This document shows positions 19,496 through 27,794 of a stretch of DNA of 64,000 bases, piece after piece; position 1 is the first letter of the stretch; every line of letters begins with the position of its first letter. Below the pieces are notes generated by a model. That model was given only the letters and a program-made list of their open reading frames with translations, was not told the DNA's origin and searched no databases. The translations under genes were made by a program, and so were the position numbers. Source of the DNA: JAFGKK01 sp964521085 (lineage in GTDB: Bacteria > Chloroflexota > Anaerolineae > Anaerolineales > RBG-16-64-43); the NCBI GenBank assembly GCA_964521085.1, contig CAZFPL010000003.1, positions 1 to 64,000 on the forward strand, read 5' to 3'.

Positions 19496-20119
19496 ATGGA
19501 ACCGATACGGACAATTACCTCGAAGATCATCCCCTTACTGGCCAACGATGTGGATACCGATCAGATCATTCCGGCCCGCTACCTCAAGGTCACGGATAAA
19601 GCCGGATTGGCGGACGGCTTGTTTTCCAACTGGCGTTACCTGCCGGATGGGAAACCCAATCCGGAATTTGCGATGAACAAACCGGAGTACCGCGGGGCGG
19701 GTATCCTGCTGGCGGGCGATAATTTCGGCTGCGGTTCCTCGCGCGAACATGCCCCTTGGGCGCTGCAAGCCGGCGGCATCCGCGCGATCATCAGCACTTC
19801 GTTTGCGGATATCTTCCGAAACAACGCGCTCAAGAACGGGGTCCTCCCGGTCGTGGTCGAGGATTCGATCCATAAAAGCCTCGTCGATCTGGTCGAAGAA
19901 GCGCCGATGGCGCAGATCACCATCGATTTGGAGAATCAAAAGGTTCTCCTGCCGGGGGGAGTGGAAGCATCGTTCACGGTGGATTCTTTTTCCAAAACCT
20001 GTCTGGTGCGGGGGATGGACGAACTGGAATACCTGGCGGGATTCCTGCCGCAGATAAAAACCTATGAAACCCGGCACGACACCGAATTCGCCGCGGTCGG
20101 AAAGCCGAGGGCAGCATGA
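19496..20119 (+). CDS. leuD: 3-isopropylmalate dehydratase small subunit
   Basis: 207 aa, counted from ATG 19496 with AGGAAGG upstream; the frame extends further upstream inside leuC but that part is not LeuD-like. The swivelling domain is recognisable: LANDVDTDQIIPARYLK, AGILLAGDNFGCGSSREHAPWAL, AIISTSFADIFRNNALKNG. It forms the active dehydratase with the LeuC product. The stop overlaps the next start in ATGA, so cimA is translationally coupled. Confidence 0.96.
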   Translation: MEPIRTITSKIIPLLANDVDTDQIIPARYLKVTDKAGLADGLFSNWRYLPDGKPNPEFAMNKPEYRGAGILLAGDNFGCGSSREHAPWALQAGGIRAIISTSFADIFRNNALKNGVLPVVVEDSIHKSLVDLVEEAPMAQITIDLENQKVLLPGGVEASFTVDSFSKTCLVRGMDELEYLAGFLPQIKTYETRHDTEFAAVGKPRAA

Positions 20120-21663
20120 TCGAGATATACGACACAACCCTGCGCGACGGATCCCAGCGCGAAGGGATTTCGCTTTCCTGCGACGATAAACTGAAGATCG
20201 CCCGCAAACTGGACGACCTGGGAGTGGCGTACATCGAAGGCGGCTGGCCGGGATCCAACGCCAAGGATTTGGAATTTTTCGAAAAAGCCAAAACGATGAA
20301 ATGGCAGACCGCCCGGATCGCGGCCTTCGGATCGACCTGCCGGGCGGGCAACCGGCCCGAGAGCGATGAAAATATTCAGGCTTTGTTGAAAGCCGAGACG
20401 CCCGTCTGCACGGTCGTCGGCAAGACCTGGACTCTGCATGTCACCGACGTCCTGCGCACCTCAAAGGAAAACAACCTGCGCATCATCGAAGAGAGCATGG
20501 CCTACCTTAAAACCAAAGGGAAAAAGGTCCTCTTCGACGCGGAGCACTTTTTCGACGGGTATAAAGCGGATCCCGAATACGCTTTGGAGGCGCTGCGCGC
20601 TGCCCAGCGGGGCGGGGCGGAAATCCTGGTGTTGTGCGAGACCAACGGCGGCGTGATGCCCTGGGAGGTGGAGGCCATTTTCCGCGCGGTGCGCGGGGCG
20701 CTGAGCGGGCCGCTGGGCATACACACCCATAACGACAGCGAATGCGGCGTAGCCAACTCGCTTGTGGCGGTCCGGCAAGGGGCGACTCATGTGCAGGGGA
20801 CGATCAACGGGTACGGAGAACGCTGCGGGAACGCCAACCTGTGCTCCATCATTCCGGATATCGAGCTTAAACTGAACGAGCGATGCCTTCCGAAGGGAAG
20901 GCTCAAGCATCTGTACGAGACAGCCCATTACGTTGCGGAGATCGCCAACCTTTCGCCCGACGAGCATATTCCGTTCGTCGGGAAATCCGCCTTTGCCCAC
21001 AAGGGGGGGATTCATGTGGCGGGCATGCGCCGAAGCTCGCTTTCCTATCAACACATCGATCCAGCGCTGGTGGGGAACGAAATGCGCGTGGTGGTCAGCG
21101 AGCTGGCCGGAAAAGGCAACCTGAGGAACAAGATCGAGGAATACCGGCTGCAGGCGGACGAAAAAGCGGTCGGCAAAGTGCTGAAGGAGATCAAGGAATT
21201 GGAAGCGAGGGGCTTCTCTTTCGAGACCGCCGAAGCCTCGGTGGCGATGATGCTCAAGCGCCACCACCCGCGGTATAAACCCCCTTTCGAATTGATCGAT
21301 TTCTTTTGCCTGGTCGAGCACCGCCAGGGGCGCGGGCTGATGGCGGAGGCGAATGTCAAGATCCGGGTCGGCGACGAGATCATGCACACCGCCGCGGAAG
21401 GCAACGGTCCGGTGAATGCCCTCGACGGCGCGTTGCGCAAAGCCCTCCTGCCGCGTTATCCGCAGATCAACCGCTTCGAGCTTGTGGATTACAAAGTGCG
21501 CATCCTGGATTCCAACAGCGGAACGGCCGCGATCGTGCGGGTGTTGATCGACACCCAGTGCGACGGACGGCGGTGGAGCACGGTCGGCGCAAGCGAGAAC
21601 ATCATTGAAGCCTCGTGGCGCGCGTTGACGGACGCGATCGAGTTTGGATTGACAACGAAATAG
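20116..21663 (+). CDS. cimA: (R)-citramalate synthase
   Basis: 515 aa, DRE-TIM metallolyase of the LeuA superfamily. The N-terminus YDTTLRDGSQREGISLSCDD, EGGWPGSN, CETNGGVMPWEVE, GIHTHNDSECGVANSL and HVQGTINGYGERCGNANL, plus a C-terminal LeuA-type dimer domain, fit CimA rather than LeuA. It condenses pyruvate with acetyl-CoA to citramalate, which LeuCD and a LeuB-type dehydrogenase convert to 2-oxobutyrate for isoleucine, independent of threonine deaminase. None of the neighbouring genes encodes a threonine deaminase. It ends 154 bp before leuB1, across a palindromic repeat. Confidence 0.93.
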   Translation: MIEIYDTTLRDGSQREGISLSCDDKLKIARKLDDLGVAYIEGGWPGSNAKDLEFFEKAKTMKWQTARIAAFGSTCRAGNRPESDENIQALLKAETPVCTVVGKTWTLHVTDVLRTSKENNLRIIEESMAYLKTKGKKVLFDAEHFFDGYKADPEYALEALRAAQRGGAEILVLCETNGGVMPWEVEAIFRAVRGALSGPLGIHTHNDSECGVANSLVAVRQGATHVQGTINGYGERCGNANLCSIIPDIELKLNERCLPKGRLKHLYETAHYVAEIANLSPDEHIPFVGKSAFAHKGGIHVAGMRRSSLSYQHIDPALVGNEMRVVVSELAGKGNLRNKIEEYRLQADEKAVGKVLKEIKELEARGFSFETAEASVAMMLKRHHPRYKPPFELIDFFCLVEHRQGRGLMAEANVKIRVGDEIMHTAAEGNGPVNALDGALRKALLPRYPQINRFELVDYKVRILDSNSGTAAIVRVLIDTQCDGRRWSTVGASENIIEASWRALTDAIEFGLTTK

Positions 21664-21670
21664 AAAAGCC

Positions 21671-21789
21671 GGTCGAGTAGGGCCCGGCATCCACCTTGTT
21701 TTCTATCACAACGGACACCGGGCCCGTATCGAGACCCGGAACATGATAATGAATCGGCGGACTCGATCCGCACAAACAGCTACTCGACC
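21671..21789. repeat. nested inverted repeat (GGTCGAGTA type) within the operon
   Basis: Outer arms GGTCGAGTAG (21671-21680) and CTACTCGACC (21780-21789) are exact complements; inner arms GGGCCCGG (21680-21687) and CCGGGCCC (21718-21725) are also exact. A further GTATCGAGACC lies at 21726-21736. The pattern resembles REP/BIME-like elements reported widely in high-GC genomes. It sits in the only long gap of the operon (cimA to leuB1) and may attenuate or stabilise the mRNA there. Confidence 0.75.
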
Positions 21790-21817
21790 GCCTTCCCAAT
21801 CATAAAGGAGATATTTT

Positions 21818-22882
21818 ATGGCAGGCAAAACGTATCGCATCGGCGTAATCGGAGGAGACGGCACCGGACCGGAAGTCATCCGCGAGGGAAAAAAGGTTCT
21901 TGAGGCGGCGTCGAAAAAGCATGCCTTTGGAATAGAGTGGGTGGAGTACGACCTGGGCGGCGAACGCTACAAGCGGACCGGAGAGATCCTGCCGGACAGC
22001 GTCTTGGCGGAATTGAGGAAGCTGGATGTGATTTATCTCGGCGCGATCGGTCACCCCGAAGTCAAACCCGGCATCCTCGAGAAAGGATTGCTGCTCCGGT
22101 TGCGATTCGAACTCGACCAATATATCAATCTGCGGCCGGTCAAACTCTACCCGAACGTCGAGACGCCCTTGAAGGATAAAACGTCCGCCGACATTGATTT
22201 CCTGGTTGTGCGGGAAAACACCGAAGGGTTATATACCGGGGCGGGCGGCGTGCTGCGCAAGGGAACGCCGCATGAAGTAGCGGTCCAGGAATCCATAAAT
22301 ACGCGGATGGGCGTCGAACGCTGCATCCGGTACGCCTTTGAAGCCTGCCGAAAGCGCGCCAAGCGCAACAAGCTGACCCTGTGCGGAAAAACCAACGTCC
22401 TGACGTTCGCGTTCGATCTGTGGGAGCGGGCCTTCTACGAAGTGGCCAAGGAATATCCCACGATCCAGACCGATTACGCCCACGTGGACGCGACCACGAT
22501 GTGGATGGTCAAGAATCCGGAATGGTTCGACGTCATTGTGACCGACAACATGTTCGGCGACATCATCACCGACCTGGGGGCGATGATTCAGGGCGGCATG
22601 GGAATCGCCGCCGGCGGCAATATCAACCCGCAGGGAGTCTCCATGTTCGAGCCGATCGGCGGTTCCGCTCCGAAATACACCGGAAAGAACGTGATCAATC
22701 CGATGGCGGCCATCTGCGCGGGCGGGATGCTGCTGGAGACGATCGGTGAAACCTCCGCCGGGAAAGCGGTCGAACAGGCGGTCATTAAGGCGCTCTCCGG
22801 CGGCAAGATAAAAAGCCTGGCCGCGGGAAAAATGGGCCTTTCCACGACGGAGACCGGCGACCTGATCGCGGGTTTGGTATAG
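21818..22882 (+). CDS. isopropylmalate/isocitrate dehydrogenase family protein, actinobacterial LeuB-like
   Basis: 354 aa; ATG 21818 has AAGGAG upstream. NAD(P)-linked beta-decarboxylating dehydrogenase of the LeuB/Icd superfamily. Motifs: GVIGGDGTGPEVIREG, KGLLLRLRFELDQYINLRP (substrate helix), VVRENTEGLYTGAGGVLRKG, the DNMFGDIITDLGA metal-binding Asp cluster and EPIGGSAPKYTGKNVINPMA at the nucleotide site. The ENTEG/GAGG/GTPHEVAVQ pattern matches actinobacterial LeuB-type proteins. It follows cimA and precedes a second LeuB homologue by 7 bp, so one of the two may be the 3-methylmalate dehydrogenase of the citramalate route. That split is inference. Confidence 0.88.
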   Translation: MAGKTYRIGVIGGDGTGPEVIREGKKVLEAASKKHAFGIEWVEYDLGGERYKRTGEILPDSVLAELRKLDVIYLGAIGHPEVKPGILEKGLLLRLRFELDQYINLRPVKLYPNVETPLKDKTSADIDFLVVRENTEGLYTGAGGVLRKGTPHEVAVQESINTRMGVERCIRYAFEACRKRAKRNKLTLCGKTNVLTFAFDLWERAFYEVAKEYPTIQTDYAHVDATTMWMVKNPEWFDVIVTDNMFGDIITDLGAMIQGGMGIAAGGNINPQGVSMFEPIGGSAPKYTGKNVINPMAAICAGGMLLETIGETSAGKAVEQAVIKALSGGKIKSLAAGKMGLSTTETGDLIAGLV

Positions 22883-22889
22883 ACAGCCC

Positions 22890-23966
22890 ATGCATGCGGA
22901 TATCATATTACTTCCCGGGGATGGAATAGGCCCCGAGGTCGTGGCGGAAGCCGTCCGCGTTCTGGAAAAAGCGGCCGCCCGCGGCGGTCACACCATGTCC
23001 TTTCGGGAAAGGCTGGTGGGCGGATGTTCCATCGACCGATTTGGTATCGCGCTGACGGATGAAGTTTTATCGGATTGCAAATCGGCGGACGCCGTTTTGC
23101 TCGGCGCGGTGGGCGGTCCGAAGTGGGATGATCCGCGTGCAAAGATCCGTCCGGAACAAGGCTTGATGGCGCTTCGCAAGAGATTGGAAGTTTTCGCCAA
23201 TCTGCGTCCGGTAAAGGTGCGGTCTGCGCTTATCGACGTTTCTCCACTAAAACCGGATCGGATCGAGGGGGTCGACCTCCTGGTGGTACGCGAGCTTACC
23301 GGCGGATTGTATTTTGCGCGTCCCAAGGAACGCGGAATAACCGCCGAAGGCCATGAATGGGCCGTGGATACGCTGGAATATTACGATTATGAAGTTAAGC
23401 GCGTGGCGGAATTCGCGTTTCGGTTGGCCGCAAACCGCCGCCGGAAAGTAACCTCGGTTGATAAAGCCAACATCCTGGAATCCTCCCGCCTTTGGCGGCA
23501 GGTGACCTCCGAGGTGGGCGCGAAACACCCCGAGATCGAGTTGGAGCATATTCTGGTGGATACGGCTTCGATGCGTCTTCTGACTTCTCCGAGGAACTTC
23601 GATGTTATCGTGACCGATAATATGTTCGGAGATATCCTCACCGACGAAGCATCCGTCCTGGCGGGATCGATGGGCATGTTGCCGTCGGCTTCGCTGGGGG
23701 AATCCGGACCGGGCCTGTATGAACCGATCCATGGTTCAGCCCCGGATATCGCCGGAAAGGGAATTGCCAACCCGCTGGCGACGATCCTAAGCGGGGCGAT
23801 GCTGCTGCGGTACTCTCTGGGGTTGGACGCGGAAGCCGATGCGATCGAACGGGCGGTGGATCGCGTCCTGGAAAACGGACATCGGACGGCGGATCTCCGC
23901 CCGTCGGGGAAAAATGCGCTTTCCACAAAAGCGATGACCGATTGTGTATTGAGGGAAATGGAATAG
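22890..23966 (+). CDS. leuB: 3-isopropylmalate dehydrogenase
   Basis: 358 aa, classical bacterial LeuB. It oxidatively decarboxylates 3-isopropylmalate to 2-oxoisocaproate with NAD+ and Mg2+. Motifs: LLPGDGIGPEVVAEA, EQGLMALRKRLEVFANLRPVKV, LLVVRELTGGLYFARP, SVDKANILESSRLWR, VDTASMRLL, DNMFGDILTDEASVLAGS and EPIHGSAPDIAGKGIANP. Its sequence differs clearly from the preceding LeuB-like protein, so the pair are old paralogues rather than a recent duplication. It is the last gene of the cluster; a palindromic repeat follows. Confidence 0.94.
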   Translation: MHADIILLPGDGIGPEVVAEAVRVLEKAAARGGHTMSFRERLVGGCSIDRFGIALTDEVLSDCKSADAVLLGAVGGPKWDDPRAKIRPEQGLMALRKRLEVFANLRPVKVRSALIDVSPLKPDRIEGVDLLVVRELTGGLYFARPKERGITAEGHEWAVDTLEYYDYEVKRVAEFAFRLAANRRRKVTSVDKANILESSRLWRQVTSEVGAKHPEIELEHILVDTASMRLLTSPRNFDVIVTDNMFGDILTDEASVLAGSMGMLPSASLGESGPGLYEPIHGSAPDIAGKGIANPLATILSGAMLLRYSLGLDAEADAIERAVDRVLENGHRTADLRPSGKNALSTKAMTDCVLREME

Positions 23967-23994
23967 GTTAACCGACGGAAGTACCTATACAGGG

Positions 23995-24119
23995 CGTCAT
24001 CCCCGCGTGTTCGTAGCCTGCCCTCGCGTGAACGTATCGGGGGCGGGGATCCAGACCTTACGATAGAGGAAATTATTAAACGGTTCCTGGATGCCCGCTG
24101 AAACCACGCGGGCATGACG
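23995..24119. repeat. long inverted repeat (CGTCAT..CCCGCGTG type) after the leu operon
   Basis: Left arm 23995-24009 (CGTCATCCCCGCGTG) and right arm 24105-24119 (CACGCGGGCATGACG) are complementary at 14 of 15 positions. Inner arms GGGGATCCAG (about 24045) and CTGGATGCCC (about 24087) pair with one mismatch. This resembles the dispersed CGTCATTCCCGCG intergenic repeats of many bacteria. It lies between the convergent ends of leuB and the channel-like gene and is a candidate bidirectional terminator. Confidence 0.7.
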
Positions 24120-24152
24120 GGTATCCCTCTCCCCTTGTTTCAACAGAAAAAA

Positions 24153-25214
24153 TTAATACGGGTTTTGACAGTCGTGTACGATCTGGTTGATCCGCTCGGG
24201 ATTTCCAAGTATCCCGACGATATCTCCGGCCCGGATCTTCTCGAAACTCGAGGGGTGCCATTCCATGCCGCCTTCCCGCTTAAGAAGAACGACGCTGATT
24301 CGGTACAGCTGTTCCAATTCGTGCATCGTCTTGCCTTTGGTGTCGGAACAATCCTGGAATTCCACTGTCGCGAAACACAGCGGATTCCCCTCGACCATGA
24401 TCGGCGGGGTGATATTGGCCCCGGCCGCAACCGCGGCGAATACCGGCGAGGCCATACCGGTGGCGCTGATGGCGTTAAATCCGAATTGCTTCTGCAGGGC
24501 GGCGGCGAAGTCGTCGTCGAAGATGCGGATGACGACGTGGATGGACGGGTTGATCCCTCTCGCCTTGACAGCCATCTGCAGGTTCAAGCTGTCGTTTTGT
24601 GTGCACAGGATGATGGCGCGGGCTTGGCGGACTCCCGCCGCTTCGAGGAGCTCCTCCTTGGTTCCGTCACCGGGAAGCACGGGAATATCCAGCCGACGGG
24701 TGTTGGCGACGAGTTCGGCGGTCGGGCTCAGTTCGATTGCCACTACATCTTGCTCCATCTGATGAAGCTGGTTGGCGACCCGGAATCCCAGATGCCCCAA
24801 TCCGACCAGGATGATATGGTTGGTGAATGTGGACGCAACTGCCATTTCCCACTCCTTGCCCCGCGCGCGGCGGTTGAAAAACAACGTTCCGAAATCGGCC
24901 AGCCCATGCGCCAGCGTGCCGACGCCGATCAACGGCATGATGAAATGAAAAAGCTGCAAAACAAGCGCATGCGGAAACTCCCCCAGCGGTTGAAGGAACG
25001 TGGCGGTCATTACGAGGTATATCCCCTCGATCGGATTCGAGAGGGGCTCGCCATAATGCGACGCAAGCATATAGTACAACAGTCCTAGTCCGACCATCGC
25101 CAGAAGGAAAAGCAGCAGAGGGTCGCGAAACTCCCGAAGCAGGAGGGACGTATCGCGCCAGCTCGCTCTCCAGCTTCTGGAGAATAATCCGGTATGCGTT
25201 TTTCGCATTTGCAT
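24153..25214 (-). CDS. two-TM ion-channel-like protein with RCK (TrkA-N/TrkA-C) domains
   Basis: 353 aa. Two hydrophobic helices (about 32-50 and 85-110) flank a re-entrant region, followed by an RCK Rossmann domain (HIILVGLGHLGFRVANQL, VVAIELSP, LPGDGTKEELLEAAGV, ARAIILCTQNDSLNLQMAVKAR) and a TrkA-C-like domain ending in GDIVGILGNPERI. This is the layout of MthK-type K+ channels. The segment between the helices reads TATFLQPLGEFPHALV and has no TxGYG selectivity filter, so K+ conduction is doubtful. It may be a regulator or a channel of other selectivity. Its start may share the 233-bp divergent region with the TPR-peptidase gene. Confidence 0.82.
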   Translation of the reverse strand: MQMRKTHTGLFSRSWRASWRDTSLLLREFRDPLLLFLLAMVGLGLLYYMLASHYGEPLSNPIEGIYLVMTATFLQPLGEFPHALVLQLFHFIMPLIGVGTLAHGLADFGTLFFNRRARGKEWEMAVASTFTNHIILVGLGHLGFRVANQLHQMEQDVVAIELSPTAELVANTRRLDIPVLPGDGTKEELLEAAGVRQARAIILCTQNDSLNLQMAVKARGINPSIHVVIRIFDDDFAAALQKQFGFNAISATGMASPVFAAVAAGANITPPIMVEGNPLCFATVEFQDCSDTKGKTMHELEQLYRISVVLLKREGGMEWHPSSFEKIRAGDIVGILGNPERINQIVHDCQNPY

Positions 25215-25384
25215 CCTATTCCAAGTCGAGAGCCGTACGTTTTTTCAGGGCGTTCCTATGTATCCGCATCCGAGGAGGAACTTTCTTCCCGGCTTCGACG
25301 GGTATTATACATAAAACCAGCGATGGACTAAGATCGATACGAAAGCCGCATCCATCGATCATTTCGCGAGACACGCGAATTTTA

Positions 25385-25413
25385 TTGCTGTGGTAATGGG
25401 AAAATGCTACAAT
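25385..25413 (+). promoter_or_regulatory. candidate sigma-70 promoter for the TPR/peptidase gene
   Basis: TTGCTG (25385-25390), a 17-bp spacer and TACAAT (25408-25413), 34 bp upstream of the start codon at 25448. The -10 box matches at five of six positions; the -35 box is weak. Confidence 0.5.
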
Positions 25414-25447
25414 CTACGGGAATAATCGGATTGGGAGATTTTCGGTT

Positions 25448-27667
25448 ATGGCAAGGGACTTCAGCGAAGTTCTTCAACAGGCAATGGAATTTTATATTGC
25501 CGGCCAGCTTGTCGAAGCGCGAGCATTGCTTCTGGATGTCGTCCGCGCCGACTCCAAGCTGGAAGCCGGATGGATGTTTCTTTCCTATACGCTAGAGGAA
25601 CCGAAGCAAAAAGCGGATTGCCTGCGTAAGGTATTGGCGATCAATCCGGAAAACGCGGAGGCAAAAGGCGCCCTGGAGAAGTTGGAGGGTGTGCTGAAAG
25701 AAGGACCGAAGGCTCCGCCTTCGACAGGCGAATTACTCCATGCCTCCCCCTTTACCGTGGATATTGACCATGTCACCGACGATATCTCATTCATGCCGGA
25801 GGGGCCGGTTGCCGGATCCGGTTCTTTGTCACAATTTCCTCCCATGCCCGCGCCCGCCGGGCCGGCGCCTTCCGTCGAGACGCCGAAACCGACACTGGAA
25901 CCGGAACCCGTTCCTACAGCAACTCAGCCTGCCGCGGTTTCAGCTTACATATCTCATCCGGCACCGGAACAGGAAGAAGTGCCGCCGTTCATTCCACAAC
26001 CTGCTTCGGCCGAGCCGATCCCGGCCGGCCTGCCTGCGCAACCGTCTCCCGCGCCCGGCGTTGCAAAAGCGGCACAGCCTGCTGCGCGTACCGCTTCCCA
26101 ACCGGCAGTGGAGTCACAAAAGCCCATTCCTGTGACTGTCCACGCCAAACCAGTTCCCAAAGAACCCGTTGAGCAGGAGCAGGAGAAACCGAAAAAACAG
26201 GGAAATCTCGGATGCGCCTTTATGACCACGGTCCTTGTTCTGGCGCTGATCGTTATTGGTGTCGGGGCGGGATTATGGGCGACCGGGAATCTGCCCGCCG
26301 ATCTTTTCCCCGGGCAGAATACGCAGGCAGTTACTCCCGCGACGGAGATGACCAACACCCCGAAACAATTGATCCTTCCGCCGGAATCCACGAAGACGCC
26401 GACGCCGACGATCACCTTTACACCAACCATCACGCTCACCCCGACTTTAACCCTGACCCCGACTTTGGCACCGCCGGATGCGACGGTCCAAGCGGATATG
26501 GAGAGATTAAAAAAAGAGGTAGAAGACCTGCGGGGATTGGAGATGGAGGAGAATCTCCCGGTCTACGTCGTCAATATGGATCAGGCGGAATCCATCCTGC
26601 AGGCGGAGTTGGACCGGACCGGATATCGGGACACTATCCAGAATGAGGCCAAAGCTTTGGCGGTGTTGGGATATATCAAACCCACATACGACTTGGCCGA
26701 ATACGCGCTTTCCCGGCTGGCCGACGGCGTGATGGGATTCTACATGCCATACAACAGGACGATCTACATCATCGGCAACCGTTTTGCCGGGATGGAGCGC
26801 TGGACCTTCACCCATGAATACAATCATGCGTTGGTGCATCATTACTACCCGGCGGTCGGGATTCTGGACGACGATCCGATCTGCGCAAACGATTCCCAAC
26901 GCTGCGAAGCCATCCGCGCGCTGGTGGAGGGGGATTCCATGCTCATCATGATCCAATGGCTGGATCAGTACGCAACGGCCTATGATGAGAGGGACATCGC
27001 GCTCTACCCCTATCCATTCCTGCTTCCGCCGGAACAGAACACCCCGCCATACATGACTCCGATGGTGGAATTCTCCTATTACGCCGGATTAAATTTCGTG
27101 GGAAGCCTGTGGTCTCTGGGAAGCTGGGCGAGGGTCAATCAGGCGTACGAGAATCTCCCCGTCAGCACGGAACAGATCCTTCATCCACAAAAATACCTGG
27201 ATGGAGAGAAGCCGGCGGCAATGAAGATTCCGAAATTGGAGACCGCGCTTGGAGATACATGGGCCCTCATCGAATCCGACAGCCTGGGGGAGTTTATGAC
27301 CTATCTGCTGCTGGCGTACGGCGCGGATAACACCGCACAGATATCCACCGAAACGGCGAAGACTGCGACCGAAGGCTGGGGCGGGGATCACTACCTGGTG
27401 TTCGCTTCTTCCCAGGGCGATCAGCTTCTCCTGGCTTCGGAATGGGCATGGGATACGACCGCGGATGCGGCCGACTTTCTTGCCGCCATGAAAATATATT
27501 TAGAAAAGCGATTCCGAGGGGAAAAGCTCAGTCCGGCGCCCGGCGATTGTTGGGCTATGAATAAGCAAACCACCTGCCTTTTCCATAGCGGCAGGAATGT
27601 TTTATGGATCGTCGCCCCTGATTTAGACTCTATCGGCACCGTGCGGTCCACATACGCTGTCTATTAA
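25448..27667 (+). CDS. TPR - transmembrane - extracellular zinc-peptidase-like protein
   Basis: 739 aa. Residues 1-80 form a TPR-like helical hairpin set (AMEFYIAGQLVEARALLLDV, KVLAINPENAEAKGALEKLE). A long Pro/Ala-rich linker (about 80-250) leads to one membrane helix (about 255-277) and then a Thr-Pro repeat stalk (TPTPTITFTPTITLTPTLTL). The C-terminal domain has HEYNH at 456-460 and a Glu in ALVEGD 34 residues later, a gluzincin-like zinc-site pattern, so a peptidase exposed outside the membrane is plausible. The TPR end would be cytoplasmic, suggesting an inside-outside link. Specific function unknown. The gene stands alone between divergent and convergent neighbours. Confidence 0.8.
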   Translation: MARDFSEVLQQAMEFYIAGQLVEARALLLDVVRADSKLEAGWMFLSYTLEEPKQKADCLRKVLAINPENAEAKGALEKLEGVLKEGPKAPPSTGELLHASPFTVDIDHVTDDISFMPEGPVAGSGSLSQFPPMPAPAGPAPSVETPKPTLEPEPVPTATQPAAVSAYISHPAPEQEEVPPFIPQPASAEPIPAGLPAQPSPAPGVAKAAQPAARTASQPAVESQKPIPVTVHAKPVPKEPVEQEQEKPKKQGNLGCAFMTTVLVLALIVIGVGAGLWATGNLPADLFPGQNTQAVTPATEMTNTPKQLILPPESTKTPTPTITFTPTITLTPTLTLTPTLAPPDATVQADMERLKKEVEDLRGLEMEENLPVYVVNMDQAESILQAELDRTGYRDTIQNEAKALAVLGYIKPTYDLAEYALSRLADGVMGFYMPYNRTIYIIGNRFAGMERWTFTHEYNHALVHHYYPAVGILDDDPICANDSQRCEAIRALVEGDSMLIMIQWLDQYATAYDERDIALYPYPFLLPPEQNTPPYMTPMVEFSYYAGLNFVGSLWSLGSWARVNQAYENLPVSTEQILHPQKYLDGEKPAAMKIPKLETALGDTWALIESDSLGEFMTYLLLAYGADNTAQISTETAKTATEGWGGDHYLVFASSQGDQLLLASEWAWDTTADAADFLAAMKIYLEKRFRGEKLSPAPGDCWAMNKQTTCLFHSGRNVLWIVAPDLDSIGTVRSTYAVY

Positions 27668-27794
27668 ACACCAATCAAAGCCTCATTAATAAATCGGATG
27701 AGAGAGGCGAGTCTCGTCCGTGGCTGATGATTCGGCGCGGCTCCAGTACGTTCCTTTTCGATTGGATCGGAGGAAAATAAGTTGCTCCCTGCGA

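Noticed and set aside
20461..21690. 409-aa minus-strand frame opposite cimA
   Set aside because: Same reason: the plus-strand CimA motifs are complete, and the antisense frame has unnatural composition.
26390..26480. Thr-Pro codon repeats as a CRISPR or minisatellite
   Set aside because: Repeats are short, in frame and encode the TPT stalk of a surface protein. No spacer-repeat regularity exists here or elsewhere in the window.
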